Source: Richelia intracellularis HH01
Lineage (GTDB): Bacteria > Cyanobacteriota > Cyanobacteriia > Cyanobacteriales > Nostocaceae
Assembly (NCBI RefSeq): GCF_000350105.1
Contig: NZ_CAIY01000056.1
Span: 1-40,113 of the forward strand
Direction: 5' to 3'
Length of the DNA: 40,113 nucleotides
In this document: piece after piece, positions 28,330 through 39,070 of the stretch
Layout: each line of letters starts with the position of its first letter
Position numbering within the stretch: position 1 is the stretch's first letter
Program-made: the position numbers and the translations under genes
Notes under the pieces: model-generated
Database searches by the model: none
Seen by the model: only the letters and a program-made list of their open reading frames with translations
What the model was told of the DNA's origin: nothing

Positions 28330-29610
28330 ATGGGCGTAGTCTTAGTAGTAGGTGCAACTAGTATTTTAGGTAAATGTGTGGTGAGGAAGTTACAAGAACA
28401 GGTTTATCAAGTGCGATCAATAGTCAGAGATATCGATGAAGCTAGGAATATCTTAGGAAATGATGTTGATTTAGTAGTTGCAGATATAACTAAGCTTGAA
28501 ACTTTAACATCTCTAGTGATGAGTAGCATTCAAGCAGTAATATACTGTACCTCTGTTAAAGCTGAACTAATTCTAGGAGATAGTCCTAATGAAGAAAAAA
28601 AATATCAAGGTGTAAATTTATATCAATCAGAAATTGTTAATAATACTCCGGAGGAATTTGAATATCAAGGCATAAGAAATTTGGTGGAAGCTGCTAGCCA
28701 ATACTTACCAAAATCTGGCGATAAATTAATTTTTGATTTTACCCATCTATCTGCTGAAATTCATAAAGTATGGAGATCTGTAGATGATGTGGTGATGGGT
28801 GGTGTAAGTAAAAGCAATATTCAAGTTGTATCTAATGGTGTTTTATTTACGGGTAATATTTCTACAAAAAATTCTGGGGGTTTTGCTTCCATTAGAACTA
28901 GAAACTTCTCCCCTATCTTAGATTTATCTAAATATGAAGGTATAGACTTGCGAGTGAAAGGAGACGGTAAACGCTATAAATTTATCCTACGTGCAGAATC
29001 TAAATGGGATGGAATTGCTTATAGTTATTCCTTCGATACAGTCTGTAATATTTCGACTACGGTTCGTGTTCCCTTTGCTGATTTAGTACCTGTATTTCGT
29101 GCGAGAATAGCTCGTAACTGTCCATCAGTTGATACTAGCAATATCTATTCATTACAGTTGATGTTAAGTAAATTTGAATATGACGGACAATTAAATCCAT
29201 ATTTTGCTCCTGGTCATTTCAATCTACAAGTAGAATATATTAAAGCTTACGGAGCAAGCTTGCCACAATTTATTTTGGTTAGTCCTAGTGTTATATCTCG
29301 TCCTAATCTTTTAGGAGCTGATTTCAGCAAGGAGCCAACAGAAGTAAAATCAGATAGACAATTAGAGAGTATTTTTATATGGAGTTTAGAAGGAGAAAAT
29401 ACTTTAAGAAATAGCGGTATTCCCTATACAATTATTAGACCTTTTGCATTCTCAGATAAACAACAATATAACAAAGAATTAATTATTGATGAAGGGGATA
29501 ATATCCAAGGGAGAATGCACGATGCTCATATAGCAGAATTATGTGTTGCTGCATTACAAGAAACTAAAGCTAGCAATATTATCTTTGATGTGAAAGAGTG
29601 TGACAAGTAA
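28330..29610 (+). CDS. NAD(P)-binding protein with inserted CIA30 domain
   Basis: The 426-residue chain is an atypical short-chain dehydrogenase-like fold split by a CIA30 domain. Residues 1-125 hold the Rossmann start VVLVVGATSILGKCVVRKL (glycine motif GATSILG) and VADITK; 134-305 form the CIA30 domain (FDFTHLSAEIHKVWRSVDD, VVMGGVSKS, NSGGFASIRT, LRVKGDGKRYKF, LMLSKFEYDG); 340-426 return to the dehydrogenase fold with SGIPYTIIRP (362-371). CIA30 is named for a mitochondrial complex I assembly factor. In cyanobacteria and plants such NAD(P)-binding/CIA30 proteins are thylakoid- or plastid-associated, so an assembly or redox-sensing role is inferred. The start ATG has AGGAGA about 7 bases upstream. 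Relatives I recall carry a longer N-terminus before the glycine motif. Confidence 0.88.
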   Translation: MGVVLVVGATSILGKCVVRKLQEQVYQVRSIVRDIDEARNILGNDVDLVVADITKLETLTSLVMSSIQAVIYCTSVKAELILGDSPNEEKKYQGVNLYQSEIVNNTPEEFEYQGIRNLVEAASQYLPKSGDKLIFDFTHLSAEIHKVWRSVDDVVMGGVSKSNIQVVSNGVLFTGNISTKNSGGFASIRTRNFSPILDLSKYEGIDLRVKGDGKRYKFILRAESKWDGIAYSYSFDTVCNISTTVRVPFADLVPVFRARIARNCPSVDTSNIYSLQLMLSKFEYDGQLNPYFAPGHFNLQVEYIKAYGASLPQFILVSPSVISRPNLLGADFSKEPTEVKSDRQLESIFIWSLEGENTLRNSGIPYTIIRPFAFSDKQQYNKELIIDEGDNIQGRMHDAHIAELCVAALQETKASNIIFDVKECDK

Positions 29611-30119
29611 ATTACATGAGTCGACTGGGTTTATTTGCTTTTTTAATAAAATTGTAAGATGTATTTAGATGTTCGAAATAATTATACATATTGAATTTTT
29701 TGACCCCATAGTTTTCACCATTTACACATTTTCGAACATGGAATTAAATCCTCCTTAGTCTGACTCCAAGATTTATATGCTTATCATCAGTGCACCTATA
29801 CTTTATAGTTGATAAACTGTCCTCTAATAAAAAAGATTAGCATTATAAAACTGCAATCTATCAAAAGCTACCATGTTTTCAACATTATTAGGAATCATCA
29901 ACGTATTTATACAAGGATATGTATTAACAATTTAAATATATATTACATTGATTAAGTAGTCACTCAAGAATGTAGTTGCTGTAAGACTTCCCATAAGCCT
30001 GATTTATGTCAGATAGTGTTGCAGAATATATAAGGTTAACATTAAACGTTATTAACTACCAACTTTTTATTTAGGTCTGCTATAAACCATATTTGCTAGT
30101 AAGTAAAAGCCTATAACTT
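29611..30119. other. Spacer upstream of wecB
   Basis: No gene seen. A spaced inverted repeat ATGTTCGAAA (29669-29678) / TTTCGAACAT (29730-29739), 51 bases apart, begins about 60 bases after the CIA30-like gene and could form a long stem at its 3' end. Confidence 0.45.
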
Positions 30120-31232
30120 ATGAGTGATCATAAACGAGTTTACATTATTCTGGGTACTCGTCCAGAAGCAATTAAATTAGCCCCGGTAATTCAGGCATTC
30201 CAAAACTGTTCTAATTTAGATACCAAGATTATTTTAACAGGACAGCACCGAGAAATGGTGGAACAGGTAATGAAACTATTCAGCCTAGATGGTGATCTAA
30301 ATTTGGAAATTATGCAGCATCATCAATCTTTAAGCAAAATTACTTGCCGCAGTTTACAGGGCTTGGAAAAGTTATTTGTAGAAAGTCATTCAGGTTTAGT
30401 TATTGTTCAAGGAGATACTACTACAGCATTTACTGCAGCTTTAGCTGCTTTTTATCACAGAATACCCATAGGCCATGTTGAAGCTGGTTTAAGAACAAAT
30501 AATTTATTTAATCCTTTTCCTGAGGAAGTAAATCGTAGGCTAATTTCTCAAATGACTCAGTTACACTTTGCACCCACCCCCTTAGCAGTAGAGAATTTGA
30601 AGGAATCAGGTGTATTAGGAGAGATTCATTTAACAGGGAATACTATTATTGATGCTCTATTCAAAGTTGCAGCTACAGAGCCAGTTTGTAATGTTCCTGG
30701 TTTAGATTGGGAAAATTCTCGAGTACTATTAGCAACTGTACATAGACGGGAAAATTGGGGAAATGCATTACAGCAAATTGCTGAGGGTTTTCTGCAAATC
30801 TTAAATAAATTTCCAGATACAGCTTTACTATTACCATTACATCGTAATCCTACTGTGCGAGGACCATTGCAGGCATTACTAGGAAATACCCCGCGAATTT
30901 TTCTTACAGAACCTTTAAATTATGAAGAGTTAGTAGGAGCAATTACTAGATCATACCTTTTGCTAACCGATTCTGGGGGCCTACAAGAAGAAGCCCCCAG
31001 TTTAGGAAAACCAGTATTAGTTTTACGAGAAACAACTGAAAGACCAGAAGCAATAGTAGCCGGCACTGCAAAGTTAGTAGGGAATAAAGCAAATCAAATA
31101 TTTGCGGCAGCATCGGAGTTACTTGGTGACTCCGATGCTTATGAGACTATGGCAAACGCTATCAATCCCTTTGGAGATGGTCATGCAGCTGAAAGAATAT
31201 TGCAGATTGTACAAAACTACTTACTTATCTAG
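30120..31232 (+). CDS. wecB: UDP-N-acetylglucosamine 2-epimerase (non-hydrolysing)
   Basis: The enzyme interconverts UDP-GlcNAc and UDP-ManNAc, supplying ManNAc for surface polysaccharides. The 370-residue GT-B fold protein is complete: LGTRPEAIKLAPVI (11-24), VQGDTTTAF (96-104, D99), GHVEAGLRT (118-126, H119 and E121), NPFPEEVNRRLIS (131-143), the active-site TVHRRENWG (206-214, H208 and E211) and LTDSGGLQEEAPSLGKPVLV (282-301). ATG at 30120; no Shine-Dalgarno sequence. No ManNAc dehydrogenase or glycosyltransferase gene is adjacent, so the destination of the sugar is unknown. Near its 3' end the coding sequence contains an 11-bp perfect inverted repeat (31109-31139). Confidence 0.96.
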   Translation: MSDHKRVYIILGTRPEAIKLAPVIQAFQNCSNLDTKIILTGQHREMVEQVMKLFSLDGDLNLEIMQHHQSLSKITCRSLQGLEKLFVESHSGLVIVQGDTTTAFTAALAAFYHRIPIGHVEAGLRTNNLFNPFPEEVNRRLISQMTQLHFAPTPLAVENLKESGVLGEIHLTGNTIIDALFKVAATEPVCNVPGLDWENSRVLLATVHRRENWGNALQQIAEGFLQILNKFPDTALLLPLHRNPTVRGPLQALLGNTPRIFLTEPLNYEELVGAITRSYLLLTDSGGLQEEAPSLGKPVLVLRETTERPEAIVAGTAKLVGNKANQIFAAASELLGDSDAYETMANAINPFGDGHAAERILQIVQNYLLI

Positions 31233-31707
31233 AAATTATAGAAATACTTTTTATCCAAGTAAAAGATGCCATGTTATACAACAAGGGTAATTGACATCAA
31301 GTATAATTTGGTTAATAACTAAGAGCTTTAATAACTATTTATAAAACCTTTCTTTGTTTTATAAACGAGTATGTTGGGCTATGTTAATTGCCTACATATG
31401 TCATGTGACTTATAGATAATCAAAACTAGTAATAATACCAAAAGATTCAGTGACACAGAATGAAACAAATTGTCTTGGGCTTACTTCTATTTTATGTCTG
31501 TAACATTGTTGAAAACACAGACTAAATATAGCGGTTATCTATCAATCAATTGGATCATGATTATAACAATTACATATGATTAATAGTCTCAATAAACTAC
31601 ATCTTAATCTTAAATATGATTAATTGAGTTTATCAGCGAACTAGTGACCACTGAATTGTTAGCAGTATTTAATTTTTCCCAGGGGAATAACATTTAATGA
31701 GGTGCTT
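31233..31707. other. Convergent spacer wecB / secA
   Basis: A 10-bp hairpin TTTATAAAAC / GTTTTATAAA (31338-31347, 31356-31365) about 105 bases after wecB may end its transcript, although no T-run follows. A 21-codon ATG frame at 31460 resembles a signal peptide (MKQIVLGLLLFYV) but ends at once. No gene is called. Confidence 0.45.
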
Positions 31708-34473
31708 TCATGGTTGAGATTGTGGTTGAAACATGAAAAGTGAATAAACAACATCCCGGCGAATGTTAACCATCATGTCCAGAAATAGTTCATATCCTTC
31801 GCTTTTATATTCAATTAATGGATCCTTTTGTCCATAACCACGTAATCCGACGGACTCCCGTAAGGCATCCATTTGTTGCAGATGTTCCCTCCATAGGGTA
31901 TCAATACGTTGTAATATAAAAAAGCGTTCAGCCTGTCGCATGAGTCCAGGCTGGATTTCATCTACTTGTGCCTCTTTAATATCATAGGCTATTCGTGCCT
32001 GCTCATGCAAGAACTCTTTAATATCACTAACTGATGTATCTTCCAACTGATTAGATTGTATATCTTCCAGTAAATATATAAATTCTTTAACCTTGCCCAC
32101 TAGCTTATCTAATTCCCATTCTTCCGAAGGTAAATCTGGATTTATATAAAAATCTACAATTTCATCCATGGTTTTTTCAGCATACCTAATCACTAGCTCC
32201 CTGAGTTCTTGGCCTTCAAGGACACGGCGACGTTCAGCGTAGATTGCACGACGTTGGTTGTTCATTACCTCATCATACTCAAATACCTGTTTACGGATAT
32301 CATAATAGTAAGTCTCAACCTTCTTTTGTGCTCCTTCTAGGCTGCGGGTAAGCATCCCCGATTCGATGGGCATATCTTCTTCTACTCGGAAAGCATTCAT
32401 TAACCCAGCAACACGATCACCACCAAAAATTCGTAATAGGTTATCTTCCAAACTCAGAAAAAACTTGGTGGAGCCAGGATCTCCTTGTCTCCCAGCCCGT
32501 CCTCGCAACTGATTATCTACCCGCCGGGATTCATGACGTTCTGTACCAACTACATGCAAGCCACCAAATTTAACTACTTCATCATGCTCGCTATTTGTGA
32601 CTTGCTCATATTCAGTTTTTATTTTCTGATAAGCATCTCGTAGTATTGTAATAACCTTGTCATCAGTTGGAGCTTTCTCTGCTGCAACTGCTACTTTCTC
32701 TTCTGCTTCCAACTCTAATAAACTGCGTTCCCCATATTCTTGTATGGCAAAGTCTACTGCTGACTTAAGTAAATTTTCAGTGTCTGAGGTTAATTCAGTT
32801 GGAAATACCTTTGGTGATGTCTTCCAAAGGTTAACTTTATTCCCTACTGTAAATCCTTGACCACTATCATTTCCTTTTGGTAAACCTGATGCCTGTTGGC
32901 CCATAAAGGCATTATCATTTTCCGGCTGTACAATACGCGGTATAAGATATTGTCGTACTTTGAGGCGAGCCATATATTCAGCATTACCACCCAAAATAAT
33001 ATCTGTACCCCTACCAGCCATATTTGTAGCAATAGTTACAGCACCTCTTCGCCCTGCTTGGGCAACAATTTCTGCTTCCCTTTCCACATTTTCAGGTCTA
33101 GCATTTAGTAATTCATGTTGTATAGAGTCCTTTTTTAGCAGTTTACTGAGGTATTCGGATTTTTCCACGCTAGTAGTACCTACCAGTACAGGTCTACCAT
33201 TTTTGTGCATTTGAGCACATTCTTTAGCAATTGCTTTCCATTTACCTTCTTCAGTTTTAAATACGACATCAGACCAGTCTTGTCTTCGTCTGATTCTATT
33301 TGTAGGAATTACGGTTACTTCTAGCTTATAAATTCTTTCAAATTCCGCCTCTTCGGTTTTAGCTGTACCTGTCATACCTGATATTTTGGGATATAACAAG
33401 AATAAGTTCTGATAAGTAATAGTAGCCAGAGTTTGAGTTTCCGGTTGAATTTCAACCCTTTCTTTGGCTTCAATAGCTTGGTGTAGCCCATCGCTCCACC
33501 GTCGTCCGGTCAACACTCTACCAGTAAATTCATCTACAATTACCACTTCATTATTACGAACAATATAATTCACATCCTTGATGAATAGTTCTTTAGCTTT
33601 AATTGCATTGAAAATAAAATGTGCCCAGGGGTTTTCCGGATCAAATAAATCTTTAACTTCTAATAATCTTTCCGCTTCAGCAAATCCCTCATCTGTTAAT
33701 AAAACATTACGAGCCTTCTCATCAACTTCATAATGATTTTCCTTATTCAAGGCACTAGTAATTTGGGAAGCCTCAATGTATTTTTCAGTTGGTCTTTCAA
33801 CTTGACCAGAGATAATTAATGGTGTGCGGGCTTCATCAATTAAAATAGAGTCTACTTCATCAATAACACAGTAATTGAATGGTTTTTGTACAACATCTGT
33901 CATGGATGTTGCCATATTATCCCGAAGATAGTCGAATCCAACCTCACTATTCGTAACATAAGTAATATCACAGTCATAATTTTTTTTCCGCTCTGCTGAA
34001 TTCATTGTTGACTGAATTAGCCCTACGCTCAATCCTAAGAAGCGGTGTACTTGTCCCATCCACTCCGCATCACGACGGGCTAAGTAGTCATTGACAGTGA
34101 TCACATGAACCCCTTTACCTGTGATTGCATTTAAATAACTTGGTAAAGTTGCAACTAGAGTTTTACCTTCACCAGTTTTCATCTCAGCAATTTGTCCGGT
34201 GTGTAGAATTGCTCCACCAATTATTTGCACATCAAAATGCCGCAGACCTAAAACACGCTTCCCTGCTTCTCTGACTACGGCGAAAGCCTCCGGTAAAATA
34301 TCATCCAGAGTTTCTCCTTTATTAAATCTTTCTTTAAACTCCCCTGTTTTTCTCCTCAATTCATCATCTGATAAGTCTAAAATATCTTCTTCCAAAAGGT
34401 TAATTTCAGTGACGTAAGGTTTGTATTTTTTTAGCTTACGAGTGTTGGGATCGCCCAGTAAATTTCTTAGCAT
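31708..34473 (-). CDS. secA: SecA, preprotein translocase ATPase
   Basis: SecA drives secretory proteins through SecYEG in the plasma and thylakoid membranes. The 921-residue length suits cyanobacteria. In order: Walker [20 protein letters not shown] (97-115), Walker [19 protein letters not shown] (203-220), the preprotein cross-linking region (about 220-360), NBD2 with GTTSVEKSE and [18 protein letters not shown], a roughly 80-residue insertion typical of cyanobacterial/chloroplast SecA before [20 protein letters not shown] and [12 protein letters not shown], then the helical scaffold and wing domains ending [14 protein letters not shown]. The C-terminal cysteine-rich SecB/zinc tail of proteobacteria is absent, as is usual in cyanobacteria. 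ATG at 34473 is followed by [17 protein letters not shown], the expected start. The gene is intact and unlinked to other sec genes. Confidence 0.98.
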   Translation of the reverse strand: MLRNLLGDPNTRKLKKYKPYVTEINLLEEDILDLSDDELRRKTGEFKERFNKGETLDDILPEAFAVVREAGKRVLGLRHFDVQIIGGAILHTGQIAEMKTGEGKTLVATLPSYLNAITGKGVHVITVNDYLARRDAEWMGQVHRFLGLSVGLIQSTMNSAERKKNYDCDITYVTNSEVGFDYLRDNMATSMTDVVQKPFNYCVIDEVDSILIDEARTPLIISGQVERPTEKYIEASQITSALNKENHYEVDEKARNVLLTDEGFAEAERLLEVKDLFDPENPWAHFIFNAIKAKELFIKDVNYIVRNNEVVIVDEFTGRVLTGRRWSDGLHQAIEAKERVEIQPETQTLATITYQNLFLLYPKISGMTGTAKTEEAEFERIYKLEVTVIPTNRIRRRQDWSDVVFKTEEGKWKAIAKECAQMHKNGRPVLVGTTSVEKSEYLSKLLKKDSIQHELLNARPENVEREAEIVAQAGRRGAVTIATNMAGRGTDIILGGNAEYMARLKVRQYLIPRIVQPENDNAFMGQQASGLPKGNDSGQGFTVGNKVNLWKTSPKVFPTELTSDTENLLKSAVDFAIQEYGERSLLELEAEEKVAVAAEKAPTDDKVITILRDAYQKIKTEYEQVTNSEHDEVVKFGGLHVVGTERHESRRVDNQLRGRAGRQGDPGSTKFFLSLEDNLLRIFGGDRVAGLMNAFRVEEDMPIESGMLTRSLEGAQKKVETYYYDIRKQVFEYDEVMNNQRRAIYAERRRVLEGQELRELVIRYAEKTMDEIVDFYINPDLPSEEWELDKLVGKVKEFIYLLEDIQSNQLEDTSVSDIKEFLHEQARIAYDIKEAQVDEIQPGLMRQAERFFILQRIDTLWREHLQQMDALRESVGLRGYGQKDPLIEYKSEGYELFLDMMVNIRRDVVYSLFMFQPQSQP

Positions 34474-35564
34474 GGTTAATTATGGCAAAAAATTAAGGGT
34501 AATGAAAATTTTGTTTTTTATTGTAAATACTTAATTTTAATCAACACTTCTGCTGGTGAGCGATTGGGAATTAAAATACACATCCAATGCCTATTAGCTA
34601 ATTAAAATAATTGAATTTAACTTCAGTTTTAGAATTAAGGCTTTAAATAATATTATCATCCTGCAACCCTATTGGGCATTAAACCCCAACCAGATAAAAG
34701 TAGTGATCGCCGTAAAATATTTCTTGACTTAAAGGTAAAGAAGTAAACAATCACAAGTGATAGTAATATCAGAGATTGCGGTAATTAGAAACTAAATCCC
34801 AATAATCTATGTTACTTTTTATATCTCCTTCCCAAGGTAAGAAAAAGAAAGGTTCCTATCACTAGGATCATAACTCATACAGTCATTAATCCAGATAGAC
34901 AGAGGAAACTCTACTTAAAACTACAGTGCTTAAAAATGTAACTTATTATACCATTAGGACACATTTTCTCTTGTGAGTAGCGAGGATAATAAGGTTTAGA
35001 TAGATATCACTATATTTGAAATGTTGTGTTTTTATTTAAAATTAGAATATTGCCCCATAACTACTGGATATGTAATGATGTAAACCTCCAATTTTGGATA
35101 TGTGAAACCTTAGGATGGTAATTATGATAAATGAAATAGTCCTTAGTTTTGTATGCCATACTTGCATATCAGTTTTCCTAAAGTCATTGATAATTGACTG
35201 AGATTAAATCAAATGCCACAATTTGATTCCCCAGTAGGGATGTTAGCCTATACATGAGCAAATAACGAGAGAAAATATCTTACAGCAAAAATCTAAGCTG
35301 GGATTATTCACCAATTAATTTAACTGCTTTTTGCATTTATTAATGGTGATGATTCTTCCGAAGTCACCCTATGCTTTTTTGATTATCACCTTTTAGTAAA
35401 CTTTGACATACACTGAAGATTTTCAATAGGTTTATGATCTTGCTGCCAATCACAAAACAATTGGCGAGGTAAGACTAAAATTTAAATGTAAGCCATAATC
35501 CCATAAAACAAAACTTCCATAAAAAAAACGACAAAATTGTACTTGGAATTTCCACCTTATTTCA
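34474..35564. other. Spacer between ftsW and secA
   Basis: Nothing recognisable. Short protein-like stretches occur (for example from the ATG at 35213, 14 codons) but stop at once. No terminator for ftsW with a clear stem was seen. Confidence 0.5.
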
Positions 35565-36725
35565 CTAATGTGTTTTTCTACGCAAAGGTACAACTTCTGC
35601 CTCACTGCTTTCTCTTGCTACACGAATAAGTAATGCAGCAGATACCAAACTGGAAATCATGGAACTTCCCCCATAACTAAACATTGGTAATGGCAAACCG
35701 GTAGTAGGCAAAGCTCCAGAGGCAACTGCAACATGAATTAGTGATTGTCCAACCATTAGAATGGTAATACCAATTGCAACTAATCCATGGGCAGATTTAG
35801 TTGCCTTGAGTGCAACCCTTAACCCAAGGGTTGCATAGCAAATAAACATTAACAATAAAACTATGCTACCAGCAAAGCCAAACTCTTCAGCAAATACAGA
35901 AAAAATAAAGTCAGTGTCCTGAATCGGTAAATACAATAGTTTTTGTTGGGAAAAGCCAAAACCAGAACCTAAAGTACCCCCTGAACCTACAGCAAGTAAA
36001 CTTTGAATTAATTGATAACCATTGGTTGTTGGATCAGCCCAAGGATTAATAAATGACATAATTCGTCTACGTTGATACTCTTTCACACTTATACTGAATA
36101 ATGCCAAAAACATTCCTCCCAAAGCAGTTCCTCCTAAATACTTGTAGGGTAATCCTGCAGCAAGAGCAATAAGCCAAAGGGTCATTCCACACAAGGCTGT
36201 AGTACTTAAATTTGGTTGTGCTAGAATTCCCAAGATAATTAGGCAAAAAACAGAAAGCCAGGCGAAAATCAATCTCCAGTTGAGTTTATCCCACTGAGAG
36301 AAAAGTCTGGCACTTTGTAGAACCAAGAAAGGTTTAACTAATTCTGATGGTTGAATTGGTATTGGTCCCAGATTTATCCAACGAGATGCCCCTAAAGCTC
36401 TTGCACCTAGTCCTGGTATCAAAGTTGCCAAAATCAAACCCAATAATATAAATATAAACCAATGAGAGGAACGTAAAATTAAACGTAGGGATAAGTTAAC
36501 GATAAGTTGGAAAAATATGATTCCAACAGATGCCCACATTAATTGACGTTTAAAATAGTAAAGCCCATCATGTTGGCGACCATCAGCAACAGCATAAGAA
36601 GCAGAAAATAGTACAATTAAACCCACACATAACCAAACAAAGGTTAGCCAGTGTAATAACCTTGCTTCTATTGACCAATTTGATACTGATTTGTCGAAAA
36701 ATGGGATTAAACGGCGTAGATTCAC
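35565..36725 (-). CDS. ftsW: FtsW, septal lipid II polymerase / SEDS protein
   Basis: FtsW is the SEDS-family glycan polymerase of the division septum, working with a class-B penicillin-binding protein. The 386-residue protein has about ten membrane helices. Signatures present are FSASYAVAD (40-48), SRWINLGPIPIQPSE (114-128), QPNLSTTAL (170-178), INPWADPTTNGYQLIQSLLA (226-245), LPIQDTDFIFSVFAEEFGF (266-284) with D270 at the catalytic aspartate position, and TGLPLPMFSYGGSS (342-355). The start is GTG (36725); there is no internal Met until residue 63, inside the fold, so GTG is required. It is a stand-alone gene, not in a dcw cluster, as is common in cyanobacteria. Confidence 0.96.
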   Translation of the reverse strand: MNLRRLIPFFDKSVSNWSIEARLLHWLTFVWLCVGLIVLFSASYAVADGRQHDGLYYFKRQLMWASVGIIFFQLIVNLSLRLILRSSHWFIFILLGLILATLIPGLGARALGASRWINLGPIPIQPSELVKPFLVLQSARLFSQWDKLNWRLIFAWLSVFCLIILGILAQPNLSTTALCGMTLWLIALAAGLPYKYLGGTALGGMFLALFSISVKEYQRRRIMSFINPWADPTTNGYQLIQSLLAVGSGGTLGSGFGFSQQKLLYLPIQDTDFIFSVFAEEFGFAGSIVLLLMFICYATLGLRVALKATKSAHGLVAIGITILMVGQSLIHVAVASGALPTTGLPLPMFSYGGSSMISSLVSAALLIRVARESSEAEVVPLRRKTH

Positions 36726-37611
36726 AATGGATATAAATTAATAAATTAGGTGTTATTTTTTCACGAACCTTGAACATACCAAAGTTAAAAAACCCATTAT
36801 TCTATGGTAGGAAAAAGGTAATTGTCAATAGTTTAACAGAATAGACTGAGGCGGTTTATTTTTTATTAAGTAATAATATTAGAACCAAGATAGGCAAATA
36901 CAATCGTCAACACTGGATGTTGGTTAGGAAACACTTAATGTTTCCCAAATTTTTATCTTGGTTAACTTAGGGTTAATTCAGTGGTCATTGAATTAACCCC
37001 TAATCGTATCCATATTCTTTCTTTTTAACAAAGTAAATACTTTTGCATCTATCACATGTAATAATGATGGTAAATACCTTTTTTAAAACCAATCCAAGTT
37101 ATAATATTCCTAAATATGTACTCAACAATTGACAATTTTAAGAATTATCCGCGAAAAAGCACCAAATCTCCCGTGATGAGAATTAATATCTACTCTGTTT
37201 AATTGGGAATAATATAAACTTAATTTGGTGCAAATTTAACATTATGAAATTAGGTAAACCTAAAGTAGTGTAACTATTTAAAACCGCTTATAAATCTATC
37301 GACATTTTATACTTTGTCCGAGTTAATATCTAAAAATTATGTTGGTTATATTAGCCATAATTTAAATAGTGGAAAATACAAAAAATCTCTTATACTTTTG
37401 ATGATAACTCACACTTGTAGAATAATTCCTAGTTTCCTATTATAACAACTCAAATTATGCTCCACACCTCAAGACTGCTGTAGTAATATACAGCTATTTT
37501 ATCTATTCCTAAAAAATATTTGGATAATACAACGAGAATGAATCATCACTAATTTCATGAAAGCCGCTCCCCATGATTACCATCTGCCTAGATTATTTTC
37601 AGGAAGGTTTA
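36726..37611. other. Spacer with a cluster of hairpins
   Basis: No gene. Nested and adjacent stems lie at 36883-36999: AACCAAGATA (36883-36892) with TATCTTGGTT (36954-36963) enclosing GGAAACA/TGTTTCC (36927-36933, 36939-36945), then an 11-bp stem GGGTTAATTCA (36970-36980) / 36989-36999. They may be the terminator of a gene now lost, or an unrecognised structured RNA. Confidence 0.5.
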
Positions 37612-37666
37612 CCAGTATTAATAGTTCTGATAATACTATTTTTATTATCAGAACTATTAATACTGG
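37612..37666. repeat. Perfect 24-bp inverted repeat, 7-base loop
   Basis: Arms 37612-37635 and 37643-37666 are exact reverse complements. They begin CCAGTATTAATAGTTC. The nearest intact gene end, of the Rrf2 gene, is about 560 bases away. Confidence 0.88.
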
Positions 37667-38220
37667 AATGTAACCTGTCTTAGGCTTTCCATTTAGTTTT
37701 ATCTTTTTCCTATTATTGAAACCTAAATTATGACTTGCTGATTCTGAACTTTTAATACTTTTAGCATTCAGCCCTAAGTTTAATCATTAAGAATAATAAC
37801 GAAATCTAAGCAAGGCCACATCTTGAAGTCATTTAGTAAATATCCATATATGATGTGGTACGGGAAAAATCTTCACAAAAAGTTTCCTATCTTAATCCTT
37901 TCAGCAACATATAGCTAGTTGAATTGATGACCAAATAGTATATCCATTTCATATATACAATCCTAGCTTTTAGTTTAGGAATCAGATTCTTGGTAAGTTT
38001 ACATGATAACTAGTCAAATTTCTGATGTGAATCCCAATTATATGAATCATAAGCATATTATTTGATATTTATTTGAAGTATCTATGAATTAACCTATTAG
38101 ATATTTCATAATATTATTTACTTTATAAACATGTCCTAAATAAAAATATTAAATTAGGTATTTAGATACCAATCAAATAATTAATTAGTTAACAACGAAA
38201 AAGACAAAAATGATATTAGT
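37667..38220. other. Spacer downstream of the Rrf2-family gene
   Basis: AT-rich, no reading frame or recognisable structure; no terminator for the Rrf2 gene was identified. Confidence 0.5.
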
Positions 38221-38664
38221 TCAAACTATGAAATTAGTTTCTTCTCCCAAAGAAGCTTGCCAACTACGGGCATCGTAATAAAGGTCTGCCAAAGTAATTT
38301 TATACAAAGACTCTTTTAGTTTTTGGTACAATCTTCGCCAAAGGCAATCTGTTACCCAATCTTCCACCTGTAATTGTTCGCCTGTCAAATGAGGAAGGTA
38401 AGTAATTGTCTCCCCCACAGCTTCTAAAATTTCTCCAAGAGTAATTTGTTTTGGTTCCCGCGTAAGTTTATATCCACCAAGACTTCCACGAACTGATTTT
38501 ACTAGTCCAGCCCTACGTATCTCCATTAATATTTTTTCCAAATAGGCTGCAGAAATATCTTGACGTTTAGCAATTTCTCTGACGGATGCAGGACCATATT
38601 TTGGTTGCAAACTTAGATCTAGCAAAGCCTTTACACCGTAATGTCCTTTTGCTGTTAGTTTCAT
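38221..38664 (-). CDS. Rrf2-family transcriptional regulator
   Basis: A 147-residue winged-helix regulator. The N-terminus MKLTAKGHYGVKALLDLSLQ, the recognition-helix region SVREIAKRQDISAAYLEKIL (27-46) and the wing SVRGSLGGYKLTREP (57-71) are the Rrf2 hallmarks. Iron-sulfur members such as IscR and NsrR carry three cysteines near residues 90-105; here the only cysteine is C107, so a classical three-Cys cluster site is absent. It may sense something else, as CymR-type members do, or use another ligand set. Typical targets are Fe-S assembly or cysteine metabolism genes, but none is adjacent. ATG at 38664. It is divergent from the AbrB-like gene across 406 bases. Confidence 0.93.
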   Translation of the reverse strand: MKLTAKGHYGVKALLDLSLQPKYGPASVREIAKRQDISAAYLEKILMEIRRAGLVKSVRGSLGGYKLTREPKQITLGEILEAVGETITYLPHLTGEQLQVEDWVTDCLWRRLYQKLKESLYKITLADLYYDARSWQASLGEETNFIV

Positions 38665-39070
38665 AGTTGATCTAAATTTCCCTTATTTACATAGTTAGCA
38701 GTTAACAGCAAAAAAATAGAAAAGTTTTGATTTTAGTTTTCCTTTTTCTACTTTATATTCTATTATCCATTCATATTCCTGTAAGTAAATTTTTGGCAAT
38801 TTAATAAATATAATGCTTCAACCATGATTGACTACTACCATAGCTACATCATAAGTGCTTCTAGCAAATATATATAGTCCTCACTATCTCAGTTTTACTA
38901 TCTGGAACATTGTGTAAATTCAGTTGATATTTATCAAAAATTCATCTGATTGTAATATACTTAAGCAGTAGCTTTGATAAAGACGAAAGGACTAATGCTC
39001 CTCCCAAGAATTTATCAGCTAAAACAAAAACAATTCCAACACTTCAACCATTCATCTTCTATCTATATTG
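38665..39070. other. Divergent intergenic region between two regulators
   Basis: This 406-base region must hold promoters for both the Rrf2- and AbrB-type genes. No clear consensus pair or operator palindrome was identified by eye. Confidence 0.45.
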
